The notes below the pieces were generated by a model. The model ran no database searches. It saw only the letters and a list, made by a program, of their open reading frames with translations, and had not been told where the DNA came from. A program made the position numbers and the translations under genes. A stretch of DNA of 64,000 nt, taken from NCBI GenBank assembly GCA_014529385.2, contig CM043965.1, positions 10,707,412 to 10,771,411 on the forward strand, given 5' to 3'. This document shows positions 46,703 through 57,505 of this stretch, piece by piece. Every line of letters begins with the position of its first letter. Position 1 is the stretch's first letter. The DNA is from Adiantum capillus-veneris (taxonomy: Eukaryota; Streptophyta; Polypodiopsida; Polypodiales; Pteridaceae).

Positions 46703-47580
46703 CCAAGTTAACTAAGTACCATCTTTATGTTGCTACCATAAATTAAGTTCACCCGCTATGCTCACAAAGTAATTCCTCAGAAGTGCTTCACCTAATTTCC
46801 TAATTCTGCTACTCTCAAAGTTCATAGGCCATTTCCATTACATTGGTATCAGAGCATTTGGTTTCTCTTTTCTTTCTTAAGAAGAGAGGTCCTTAAGTAG
46901 CCTATTAATGGTTGATTTTGCTAATTATATTAGGGTAAGTGGGACTGGGATCTATTATCGGTTTTGTTGAGCCCACTATGTGGGATATGGTGCACACCTC
47001 GGGAGATTTGATCTTAATAATGGAGTCTATTTAGACTTGCCTACGGCTTTATCATTATTGAGCCATAAGAAGTCCGAAAGGAGCTATCCCTCGGCAACTT
47101 CGCTATGTTAGACTCACTCCACTACTCTCTATAATTAACCAATTCGAGCCGTGGGTGTAGATACTTAAGTGTCTATTTTCAAAGGCTAAGAGGAGTAGCA
47201 ACTAAGGTTTTGAATTGCCAAAGCATACACCAAACACATAAGTTTAATTAACATGGCTGATAATAACCAAGAGTAGAATGAACATTGATAACTTTGATTT
47301 TGCACATAAAGGTGCCAATGATGATGCCCCCATGTTTGTTAATTATCTTGTCACTAGTTGCAACAAGCTATAGGCAACCCCACTTTGCAAGCCAAAGTTA
47401 CTCAACAACTTCGTGCTTATGGGATTTCCTTTCCTCTCCAAGAGGAGAGAGAGCTTACGAGGCCTCTTGATGAGACCCCCAAAAGAAGACTCTCCCATAC
47501 GAGAGGAGGAATCCAAAGAACAAGAAAGTAATGAATCCCTAAGTTCCTCTGAAGATGTGGCTCCACAAAGATGGCAGACT
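46703..47580 (+). pseudogene. Copy B: fragment of the copy A gypsy family
   Basis: Contains the last 140 bp of an LTR, a tRNA-iMet primer site (46844-46856), leader and the gag start (about 47254, with an early stop) in plus orientation, opposite to G3. Homologous to 8633-8937 joined to 11681-12240. It begins at the first base after the G3 LTR, and ends in a short tandem repeat (about 47545-47625, 'ctgaagatgtggctcca' twice) before G3 integrase sequence. Confidence 0.85.
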
Positions 47581-47797
47581 ATGTGGTTCCTCTGAAGATG
47601 TGGCTCCACAAAGATGGCATACTATATGGCAGACTATCAGAGATGATCTCTAAAGGTGTGCCAAACCTACAGCATATGTGCTCATAGATAAATTTAGCTA
47701 CCTCTACCGCTGTGATTCTAGTGGTGGCTGTAGCCTCTGCCCATCTAGTCATGTAGTCGACCCCCATGATAATGTAGAATTTTCCTGAGTTGGCCAC
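47579..47797 (-). pseudogene. G3 integrase fragment
   Basis: A 72-codon frame whose first 52 residues are integrase core: ANSGKFYIIMGVDYMTRWAE, TAVEVAKFIYEHICCRFGTP and LEIISDS, reaching the second catalytic Asp. It corresponds to E4 KLYILLALDYMTRWVE. The remainder is sequence from the junction with copy B. The zinc finger, the first catalytic Asp and everything after SDS are missing. A RNase H stub (about 47820-47915, GAYKRASDKAAAG) lies just upstream. Confidence 0.75.
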
Positions 47798-47915
47798 TAT
47801 GATAATGTAGAATCTAGACCACTATGCCTGCAGCTGCTTTGTCGGACGCTCGCTTGTAGGCTCCATCAAAGTAGAGAGAGTATGCTCCTTCTACCATCGG
47901 TGGTACTGGAGGTAA

Positions 47916-49481
47916 TCAAACTTCTCCTTCCTTAGATTGCTTCTCCTTCCTTTCAAAGACTTGGTAGGTCATGAGTCCCCCCAAACTTGCCCTTGTCGTG
48001 CTTTCTACCTGTACCGTGTAGTCAAACTCTTGCAGACGAACTAGCCATTTAGTAATTCTAGCAGACACATCCATGTGTTGTACAACATAGGGAAATATTT
48101 CATCCGTGGTTAGAATCACAAATTGCTTAGGCAGCAAATATGACTTAAACTTTGTAGTTGCAAATCTAAGAGCTAGGACTAAGTGTTCCACATGGGTGAA
48201 ACCTTTCTCTCCTGCTGTCATCATTCGACTAGAGAAGTAGATTGGCCTCATGAAAGATGTCGTCGTATCCTTTTGGAGTAGCACAGCCCCCAATGAGTCA
48301 TCACCAACACTTGAGGTGACATAGAATTTTTCATCCCACTTAGGTGGTGAGATAGTTGGCAGAGTGGCTAAGACCTCCTTTACCTTGTTGTAGTGATGTT
48401 CACTTTCCTCATCCCAAGTGAAAGTTGATCTTTGAGTGAGTTGTTGCAGTGGTAGAGCAAGTTGTGATAGTAGATGTATGAATCTACTTAAGTACCTCAC
48501 CTTCTGTAGAAAAGAGACCAGTTGACGTGCGGTTGTTGGTGAAGGTAGAGCTATGAGTGCGAACACCTTACTTGGGTCGGCGTTGATACCTCTTGCTGAA
48601 ATCTCATGGCCTAGTAGAATGACTTTACTCTCCCCAATGTGACATTTATCCACATTTAATTGCCCGCCTAGGCTCTGCAACCTGGCCAAACCTTCAGTTA
48701 CCTTTTCTAAATGTGAAATACGGGAGCTATATATACAAAAATCATCAATGAACACTCTTATGGATGTTCCAAAGAACGGTTGAAAAACATATGTGACATA
48801 TCTTTGGAATGTGGCAGGTGCATTTGTGAGACCAAATGGCATAACCCTGTATGCAAAACAACCCCATGGCGTGATAAAAGTGGTTTTTAGCTGATCTTCC
48901 AAGGCTATGCGTATTTGAAAGTATCCAGAATAACCATCACAGACGGTATAGCATTCAAAACCCGCTACTTCATTCAGAATTTCATCCAAGAAAGGGAGAG
49001 GAAAGTGGTCTCTCTTTGTAGCTGCATTTAGTGGTTTGTAGTCAACACAGACCCTCCACTTACCATTCTTTTTAGGCGTCACCACTACGGGTGACACCCA
49101 TTCTGAGTTTTCTACAGGATAGATGAATCCCACCTCCAGCAATTTCCTTACCTCGGCCAAGAGTGCCTTTTCTTGTATGACCCCCAGTCATCGTAGCTTT
49201 TGCACAACTGGTTTTACCCCTTCCTTCAGCTTAATATGATGTTCCACCACTGTAATGCCTGTGATTCTTTCATAGTTGTCAATGAACAGGTTAGGAAATC
49301 CCATCAACATTTGCAAAAAACTATCTTTCTCCTCAAGTGTTAATTCCGTAGACAACATACCCTTCAACCTACTTCCTCCTAGGCCAGGTGATTTTCTCTC
49401 CTCTTCATTGGGTTTCCCTTTTGGTGATGGATCACCAGTTGTGCTTACCCTTTGTGGATCCTTCATAATGATACCCATCAC
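47916..49481 (-). pseudogene. G3 RT-RNase H with N-terminal linker
   Basis: The linker 49188-49481 (EGKL-like: KGMLSTELTLEEKDSFLQML, NYERITGITVVEHHI) and the RT ORF 47916-49160 (414 codons) are in one frame, separated by a single TGA near 49186 where E4 has Arg (KLRRLGVI). RT landmarks are all present: SPVVVTPKKNGKWRVCVDY, YTVCDGYSGYFQIRIALED, AYRVMPFGLTNAPATFQRY, catalytic RVFIDDFCIYSS, ILLGHEISARGINADPSK. RNase H follows: DDSLGAVLLQKD, FTHVEHLVLALRFA, ILTTDEIFPYVVQ. The frame ends where the second RNase H module would begin. Apart from one nonsense change the enzyme looks competent. Confidence 0.88.
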
Positions 49482-49520
49482 ATCAATGGAGTTGTCACTT
49501 TCTTCGGTGGATGTGGTCTC

Positions 49521-51389
49521 CTACTCAGAACTGGAAGATTCGCTAGTGGTTTCATCTGCCGATGTTTCCAGATTCATTTGCTTATGCTTGCCAATCCTCA
49601 TGTCGTAGTAGATTGTCTCCCCTTTCTTACCGGTCATGCGTAGAAGGCCAGTACCCCAGTTCTGTTTTGCCTTCATGGCCATCAACCATGGCCTTCCCAA
49701 AATTAGTGGATAGCCCTCCCCCTTAGTAGGCATTACAAAAACATCTACCTCTACCTCAGTGTTGAAAGCTTTGATTTTCACGGCACTTACCACACCCACA
49801 CACTTTACTTTTACGTTGTTTGCCATCTTTGCCTTGCATGGAGAAGGCCTGTCAACCTCGAGCCCTAATTGAAGCATCATAGCTTCGCTCATTACACAGA
49901 TTTGTGCACCTCCATCAATGTAGATGTTTCCAACCCTCTTTCCTTTTATGTTTACGTCGACAATTGGAAGGATGTCATCCATGTTGCATACGGAAATTGC
50001 TCCAGCTACCTTTGTTTTGGAGCGTCTTGTACTTACCATTTTAGACCATTGTCGCCTTACTTTAGGTACAAGATGTAGCAGTTGTGGCCATGTAATCTTT
50101 GGTCCTTGCTCTGCCACATCCAATGTTAGATCATAGGGCTTAGAACTTTCCCCTAGCTGGAACTCGGTGATGCCCAATTTTCGTCGTGGCCTGGATGGCC
50201 TCTTGCTAGTTTCTCCTCTCATGCTTCTCTCATCATCTGATTGTGTAGCCTTCTCCCTCCTAGCTCTTTTCACAGTCATGGCCTCAAGTGGTTCTAAAAA
50301 GGTTATCTTCTCCTTACCCTTGTCCCTCTCCTTTGCTCTGGGTGGATCCACTACTACGGCTTTTCCTTTCTCTTCTAGCCTGATGATGTTTACAGGGCGA
50401 TCAGGTGGTGGGGTTGGTGGAAGAGGTGGGATGGATGCTTGTAGTGGTGTCTGGGGTGGACGTAGAATTTGTGTTGGTGGGGGTGGTGCTCGGGGTGGGG
50501 GTGTTCTTTCTCTAGGGGGTGACAATTGGTTCCTCCTACCTCCTCTATTATAGTTTTGTCGTGGTTTGGGACAGTAGTACATACCGTGACAGTCTTCTCC
50601 GCAGTTGTAGCAATGATACTCCCTGTTTTGTCGTCGTGCTCTTCCAGGGTCTTGATCTCTTTCTTGACTCCTCCCTTGTTGTATTAAGTGGACAGACAAA
50701 TTCTGCAGTTGGTCAGTAATATGGGCCAACATATCTTGTTGGTCATCTCTTACCCCAAGAGCCGGTGGTGGTGGTGGAATGGTGGTTGTCGTAGTTGCTG
50801 GTCGACGTGATGTTGCTGTTTCTATTGACTCGGTTTCTTTGGCTTTCATTCGCAGCTTCTTGTCCTTAAGGCGAGCAATCTCAACGGCTAACTCGTACGT
50901 AGCCGGGAATCTACCTTTCACCTTCTCCTTCAGAAGCGGCCATAAGCCATGCGTGAACCGATCTTTTTTTAGGAAATCGGGTGCAGCTTCCCCCCTTGCC
51001 AGTGACTCAACCCACCGTTCCCACAAATCCACAAATTTGGACTCATAGGTGGCATATTCTAAAAGACCGTCCTGCTTCAAGTCTCTCAACTTGTCCCACA
51101 ACTTTTCTGAAGTGGTACCTCCCCCAAAGCGCCTCTTAAAAGCGTTTTTTAAGGGTTCCTTGTCATCCTTGGTTGCTTGTGGAAGTGCATTGTACCATGA
51201 TCTAGCTTCTAGCTTCATGAGATGCTTAAAGATTCTAACCCGGGATTCATCCGTATCTTTGTTGCTCACTACACATGCTACTTCAAAGTCATCTAGGAAG
51301 TCTGTTATCAAATCCTCCCCCTTCTTTCCTTTAAATGTTGGAAATGCTACACTTGCCATGATTACTGAGAGAGAGCTAGAAAGACACAC
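49521..51389 (-). CDS. G3 gag-protease ORF, 622 aa
   Basis: An intact frame. Gag core at about residues 20-190 (FLDDFEVACVVSNKD, ARSWYNALPQATKDD, FKRRFGGG, FVDLWERWVESLARG), then a low-complexity Thr/Pro linker, zinc knuckle CYNCGEDCHGMYYC (C-x2-C-x4-H-x4-C complete), a long Pro-rich and Arg/Lys-rich stretch, and a retropepsin-like protease with IYIDGGAQICVMSEAMM and GYPLILGRPWL. The active-site triplet is DGG as in E4. It ends in a Ser/Glu run (SESSSSE) at a TAG, and the same frame continues beyond it as pol. Capsid and nucleocapsid functions should be encoded here. Confidence 0.88.
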   Translation of the reverse strand: MCLSSSLSVIMASVAFPTFKGKKGEDLITDFLDDFEVACVVSNKDTDESRVRIFKHLMKLEARSWYNALPQATKDDKEPLKNAFKRRFGGGTTSEKLWDKLRDLKQDGLLEYATYESKFVDLWERWVESLARGEAAPDFLKKDRFTHGLWPLLKEKVKGRFPATYELAVEIARLKDKKLRMKAKETESIETATSRRPATTTTTIPPPPPALGVRDDQQDMLAHITDQLQNLSVHLIQQGRSQERDQDPGRARRQNREYHCYNCGEDCHGMYYCPKPRQNYNRGGRRNQLSPPRERTPPPRAPPPPTQILRPPQTPLQASIPPLPPTPPPDRPVNIIRLEEKGKAVVVDPPRAKERDKGKEKITFLEPLEAMTVKRARREKATQSDDERSMRGETSKRPSRPRRKLGITEFQLGESSKPYDLTLDVAEQGPKITWPQLLHLVPKVRRQWSKMVSTRRSKTKVAGAISVCNMDDILPIVDVNIKGKRVGNIYIDGGAQICVMSEAMMLQLGLEVDRPSPCKAKMANNVKVKCVGVVSAVKIKAFNTEVEVDVFVMPTKGEGYPLILGRPWLMAMKAKQNWGTGLLRMTGKKGETIYYDMRIGKHKQMNLETSADETTSESSSSE

Positions 51390-51442
51390 TGCTTAACTTG
51401 CAAAAGTTTTTTTCTTCTTTACAAGGAGGCGTGTATACCCTT

Positions 51443-51661
51443 TTATACTAGGACATAGATTAAAACTTCAAACGGTACATTGCCTTGTACCAAAGGTAGG
51501 ACAAATGGTTGATCTGATGCCAGAACCTCAAAAAATCGCTCCCCACCCAGCATGGTGTCAATGACGTGATGGTAGTGAGCCTTCAAATCCAGTATTACCT
51601 TGATTGAGCGTACACGTGTTGGTATGTGTGATCTGTCTTGAGGTAGGTTGTACTGATTCAT
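51443..51661 (-). CDS. Small ORF upstream of G3 gag, 72 aa
   Basis: Starts MNQYNLPQDRSHIPTRV and ends VPFEVLIYVLV just before gag (51389). It matches the 70-codon ORF at 26244-26456 of E3 in length, MN start, PFVLPL motif and hydrophobic C-terminus. A strongly hydrophobic last 25 residues could contact membrane or a partner protein. No family recognised. Confidence 0.5.
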   Translation of the reverse strand: MNQYNLPQDRSHIPTRVRSIKVILDLKAHYHHVIDTMLGGERFFEVLASDQPFVLPLVQGNVPFEVLIYVLV

Positions 51662-51678
51662 GTGAAGCTTAGAGGTGC

Positions 51679-52144
51679 TTAGTCACTGTCCAAGCTTGTG
51701 GGAGAGGGTGGTGTTCTTTCCTGAAACAAACTCAGTAGATCCCTAGTTTCTCTAGTGAGAGTGTGAGCCAATGATTCCGTTATCTGTGCTGCAGCATCAG
51801 GTGCGACTTGAAAACTGACTGTGATAATTACCTCGGTGACTTGAGTTACCCGATTCTCAAAGTAGAATAGTGTTGATTCTCTATTGTGTAGAGCTCCTTC
51901 CATTTTGTTGTTGTGGGTTGGTTGTAGGTTGCGGACATGGTTTCAACCTTCTCCTTCTTCTTCTTGGCACTTGGCCTATGTATATCCACTGGGTTTGGCG
52001 TGTTGGTTGACTCTCCCACTGCAAATCGATTACCGTTATGCTTGGGACTCGAGCTTCGATGGAGATGCGGAGTTCGTCTAGTTGTGCTTGGAGCTCTTCT
52101 TCTTGTGTCGTCCAATTAGCAAATCCTGCTAGCCATTCATCCAT
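51679..52144 (-). CDS. G3 leader ORFs (two overlapping frames)
   Basis: 52144-51881 (87 codons) starts MDEWLAGFANWTTQEEELQA about 70 bp after the primer site. It is acidic at the start and has RRRRRR near residue 62. 51903-51679 (74 codons) follows in another frame (MEGALHNRESTLFYFENRV, ending TPPSPTSLDSD). A frameshift could have split one longer leader protein. No domain recognised and no counterpart found in E3 or E4. Confidence 0.35.
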
Positions 52145-52195
52145 TCACAATATTTTAGGGGTTTCAATCTTGTAAACTGAAGAGTTTCATGAAAA

Positions 52196-52217
52196 GATCC
52201 TCAGTGGGGGCACCAAA
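52196..52217 (-). other. G3 primer-binding site
   Basis: Directly after the 5' LTR (minus strand) comes TTTGGTGCCCCCACTGAGG, closely matching the E3 site. The priming tRNA is not identified. Confidence 0.75.
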
Positions 52218-52434
52218 TGACGGGAGCAAAGCGAACCCCGAACCCCGACGGCCTCTAAAACACCGGGGACCGAATGGCGCGCCTCAAGCCTGTCATGGTA
52301 AAGCAAACAGGGGGCACCACCTAGCTTCAGCGGCTAGGACGCAAACAACACACCACCATAACAAAGTTTTCATCCAAGAGAGATGGATGCTTGGGAGTAA
52401 TGATGAAGTGGAAGGGGAATGAGATCAAGTGAGT

Positions 52435-52488
<54 letters not shown>

Positions 52489-53820
52489 AGCGGCTTAGTA
52501 CTTAGGCACCACAGAAGGATGGCGAATCCGCACACCCTTCACACATACACAAGCTCACTCCAAACACAAAACTAGGTGGCGATTCCGCACACCTCACATG
52601 GGCAAAACATTGCAAGAAAACATACTCACAAAACCTCAAGCTTTATTTAGAGAATAAGGCGATGAAATGGGGGGCATAGGGTAGGGGAAAGAGAAGGGAG
52701 AGAGTGGTAGAGCACATGGATGATAGGTGGGAGCTGATGGCGAAGACTCGCACGAGGGTTATGGCCATCATCCTTCATTTAGTTGCCCTTCATCTTCCAT
52801 AGCCAAGGGTGTAGAGGTCATGCTCAAGACAAGCATGGTGATTGCGGTGATGGTGATGGTGATGGTGATGGTGATGGTGATGGTGATGGTGTGGGTGTGT
52901 GTGTGTGCACTAGGCACACACAGTGCAGAGTGTACTCTTTGGTGATGGTGTGTGTCCTTAGTGTGATGGTGACCCCTCTTTATATAGGGGAGGAGGGGGG
53001 AGAAATTCTAGAATTTAGAAATGAAGAAATCATTATCTACATAGGCCATGTGACTGTGGGCCCCACTTGTCTGGCTGTGTGTATATGTGCCAGAACAGCA
53101 GTCTCATGAGAGAGAGACTAAGAGAGAGAGATGGGTTGATGAAAAAAAGTGAGAGGTGACATGGAGAATAAATTAATTACAAGAGGGGAGAGAGGGGAGT
53201 GTGTTCAGAGGTGAATCTGTGTGCAGATGTGTGTGAACACAAGAAAAATCAGGTAACCACCGGGTGGGGATGGGTCTGTGGGCACCTTTTTCAGTGAAAC
53301 TGAGTGTGTGTGAGTGTGGGGGAGGTTATTTAGCTACAAGACAAGAGACATGGCGCCCTTTAGAGAGAGAGAGGGGGGTATTTGGGTCATGGGATATGAT
53401 AGGAGAGAGAAAGAGGGAGTGGGGTATACTATTTTGGAAGATAGGGTAAGTTGCATGTGAGTTAGGGTGCATTATTGGTGAGTTATAATGCATTATTGGT
53501 GAGAGGTGGGGTAGCTTGAGGGGAGAGAGAAAGGAGAAAGGACAAGGGGAAGAGAGAGGGGGTTGACCTTTTGAGTGGAGGAGAGGAAAAGGGACACCGG
53601 CGGGGCAACAGTGAAGAAAAAGGAGGCAAGGTGGGGATGGGCTACCCCGCAGGCATGAGGTGGCCTATTTTACCTTTCTTATATATTTACATAATCATAC
53701 TTTATTTTTTTCTTACTTTTTCTAATGCCTTTTATCACTCCCTCCCTAAGAGGGGGTTTTCATGGGGTGGGGACGAGAGAAGAGGGGTATGGGAGCTTGG
53801 TTTGTGAAAAGCCCCCATCA
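52218..53820 (-). repeat. G3 5' LTR (right copy), 1603 bp
   Basis: Partner of 45141-46702. Starts TGACGGGAGC, ends CCCCCATCA. Includes a GA tract (52439-52485), an expanded GGTGAT hexamer run (about 52855-52890) and a 'ctttatatag' TATA-like box at about 52977-52986 in plus orientation only. Slightly longer than its partner because of repeat expansion. Confidence 0.92.
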
Positions 53821-53841
53821 GTGTCATTTAGAGAGCTTGGC

Positions 53842-53847
<6 letters not shown>

Positions 53848-53924
<77 letters not shown>
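53848..53924. repeat. (GA)n microsatellite, 77 bp
   Basis: Uninterrupted GA tract just outside the G3 right LTR; the longest GA run in the window. Confidence 0.95.
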
Positions 53925-53929
<5 letters not shown>

Positions 53930-54126
53930 ATGCAACTTCCTTCGTAGGTACGTCATCATGAGAGAGGGAGTGAGGGGATCATGTGGGTGCTCTGTGATGC
54001 GATTCACGATAGCAGAGTAGTAGACCACGAGACCCATATGTGTAAGTGTGTGTTGAGTATTGTTCCTTTTGTGGTAGCATTTGTGTGTCATAGTGCACGG
54101 CAATTACAGGGTAGTGGCCACACAAC

Positions 54127-54130
<4 letters not shown>

Positions 54131-54188
<58 letters not shown>
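54131..54188. repeat. (GT)n microsatellite, 58 bp
   Basis: Uninterrupted GT tract; ORFs through it encode Cys-Val repeats and are artefacts. Confidence 0.95.
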
Positions 54189-55144
<956 letters not shown>

Positions 55145-55173
55145 TCACATGTTGCTAACAAAACCCTAACAAA

Positions 55174-55619
55174 GTGATCACAGTATATTTTAAAATATAT
55201 GATTGGACATACATTTTTTTGCAGGCGTGAAGTGATCACAGTATATTTTAAAATATATGATTGGACATACATTTTTTGCAGGCGTGGATTGTTTTTAATG
55301 TATATGTCTTATCGTGGTTCGTGGCGCGGTTGTTTTAAGCATGATATTTTTCATGTATATGTTTGGACATACATGTTTTTTTTATCGTGGAATGTTTTTA
55401 ATGTATATCTTTATGGTGGTTTAGGGTTTAGCTTTGTTTTAAGCATGGCATGGTTTAATGTGTATGGCTGGACGTACATGTCTTTTCAAACATGGTATGT
55501 TTTTTATATATATGTTTTTGGTGGTTCATGTTTTTGGTGGCTCATGGCGCGATTGTTTTGAGCATGACACATTTTCAATGTGTATGGCTAGAGCTAGATG
55601 TCTTTTCAAGTGAGATATG
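55174..55619. repeat. Tandem repeat block: 58 bp doublet and three 103-120 bp units
   Basis: A near-identical 58 bp doublet (55174-55231 and 55232-55288) precedes three diverged units at 55292-55394, 55395-55499 and 55500-55619. Each large unit has TTTAATGTATATG, a (G)GTGG phrase, TTGTTTTRAGCATG and a GGACATACATG-like phrase. The doublet contains the same GGACATACAT core, so the blocks are related. Confidence 0.8.
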
Positions 55620-55662
55620 TCTCTAATGTATATGTTCTCTTTCATAAATAATCTCTACAAAG

Positions 55663-56990
55663 ATGATGCCGGAACAAAAGAAGATCACTATGCTTGCAAT
55701 TTGTAAAGAGTTCATATGTGGAATACCATTGTGTGTCAAATCTAGAATCCAGCAAATCAACGAAAGAGATATTTTTGTCAAGGACTCATTTAGCACTGTG
55801 TCCAAAATTATAGAGCGCAGGTTAAATGAAGAAGGCCACCATGACTTATTGGTGGCCTCAGCTATTAGTGAATTTGATCCCCATCACAAGATTAGGGCAG
55901 TGTTGGGCACCATGAAAGTTTGTTGCCGCAATCTAAAATAAGGCATTCCTCCCATGTGCAATGTGGTAAAGATGGAGCTAAATGGCAAGACCAATCCACT
56001 CTACCAAAGCGAGTCAAGATTACACAAGATGCATAGGTAGACTTTGGTGGGAGGTTAGATACCAACAGTACTGGGGCAATTATGCACATGGCCTTGAATG
56101 CTAGGTGCACGTACCTTATTGGAATCCCCCATGAAGCTCTAGTGGAAGGCCCAAGAATTGGTGTTGGATCGCTTGGTGTATGCGGATTGCATATCACTTA
56201 TGTTGGAAAATGTTATAAAGGAGGAGCAAAGGCCAAATTTGATCGCTTTTAGACAGAGTAAGGTATGCAAACCTTGCATCCCTCCATTGTGCAATGCATT
56301 GGGTTCAACACAGAATCCCCATGGATCACTCTATTCCCATACTACAATGGAGGCTCTCTCCGGGACCTAATGTGTTTGTTGCTGCCATTTTCACAAGGTG
56401 CATTTTGATGCCATATGTAGAGGCTCCAAGATAATTGGAGATCACTACCAATACCCAAATTTGGACCATCAAAGATAGAGCATGCATGTTTAAGAATGGT
56501 GGTGCAACACATGCCAGCAATTTTGTGTGCAAAGGCAGACGGCATTGTAGTTGTCCACTCAGTTGGCATTGTGCATTATGATCTACATCCATTTAATGTA
56601 ATGCTAGATTTCACACAAACAAATCAACCTCATGTCATCGTTATCAACATGAGGACATGTTGCTTTGACCCTGAGTAAGCGAGCAACAAGTAATAATGTA
56701 TGCAATGTAATTTTGCTCCCAAATGTAGTTAGGAAGCAAAGGATAGAGGAAAAGTAGAATTGCTGAAGTGACCATGGATTGCACCTAAAATATATGATCC
56801 AATGTGTAATGATGCATATATCAAGGCAAGTGACATTTGTGCCCTCAGTTATCTTCTAAAGGTCATGATATATTTTTGGCACATAGCCAAAAGTGTCTTC
56901 TTCAAAGATGAAGTTTTTCATCATCTAGATCAACACAGAATTCATACTATATAGCAGAAAGTGAGCACATGGATGAGGCTGAGGAAGCGT
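55663..56990 (+). pseudogene. Protein kinase pseudogene
   Basis: Reading plus-strand frames in order gives: an N-terminal 92-codon frame without known domain (KKITMLAICKEFICGIP...); a glycine loop RIGVGSLGVCG near 56150-56190; after a frame change QTLHPSIVQCIGFNTESPW and LFPYYNGGSLRDLM (56265-56370), the helix-C/hinge pattern; then HSVGIVHYDLHPFNVMLDF at about 56560-56610, equivalent to the HRDLKPxN catalytic loop with Tyr for Arg and His for Lys; then WIAPKIYDP and DICALSYLLK fragments (about 56770-56860) resembling the APE region and helix F. DFG is not recognisable (VINMR). Several stops and frameshifts show it is dead. The DLHPFN form occurs in divergent plant kinases, so the parent may have been a pseudokinase-like receptor or cytosolic kinase. 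Confidence 0.65.
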
Positions 56991-57443
56991 AAAAATCATA
57001 GAAATGGGCTCCTCCCCAGGGTGTGTGGTGTCGGTGTGTGTGAGCATGTGTGCCCCCGAGCCCCCTGTGAGTGTGAGAGAAAAAGAGAGGGAGGTGTTGA
57101 GTTGTGCAAGACCTGAAAGCGGGCAAGATTGGTTTGATCGCTATCTAGCAATTGTGCAGGTTGTGTGTGCATTGGGTGAAGTGCAGGTGAGGCCCTGCTA
57201 GTGTGAATAGTCTTTTTTTAAGGTGTTTTCGAGAGGACAGGGGTTGATGAAGCAGGATCTGTGAAGGAGAAGCTATGGGCAGGGAGAAAGAGTACACAAA
57301 CACACGTATGGAAGGGGGTGAGCCAAAGATTAAGGCCCCCAATTATTATGTACACATATATTGAAGAGTGGCTCAAGTGTACTATACACTTGGGTTAGTA
57401 GCAGTTAGATGGGCGGCCGGACATGGCTAGCATAAACCCAACA
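56991..57443 (-). repeat. C2 3' LTR (only the right edge is firm)
   Basis: Plus-strand AACCCAACA (57443) meets ATCTCCCAC; on the minus strand this is a purine-rich tract followed by TGTTGGG, a usual copia LTR start. The left limit is unknown, and the interval given extends to the kinase remnant. Contains a GC-rich 15 bp motif at 57409-57423. Confidence 0.5.
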
Positions 57444-57505
57444 ATCTCCCACTTGATGGCCAATGTGAGAGGCCAAAAGAGAGAATGAATGAGTAAGTCT
57501 CTATC

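Larger units (their letters stand above)
45141..53820 (-). mobile_element. G3: Ty3/gypsy element with paired LTRs, chimeric 3' half
   Basis: LTRs at 45141-46702 and 52218-53820 start TGAYGGGAGC and end GCCCCCATCA. Flanks share GTGT (45137-45140 and 53821-53824), a possible 4 bp target duplication. In minus orientation: 5' LTR, primer site, leader ORFs, gag-protease-RT-RNase H in one frame with only two stops, an integrase scrap, then an antisense piece of the copy A family (46703-47580) where the integrase end and polypurine tract should be, then the 3' LTR. Confidence 0.85.

Noticed and set aside
50167-50553. 128-codon plus-strand ORF
   Set aside because: It is the antisense shadow of the intact G3 gag-protease frame and has no domain of its own.
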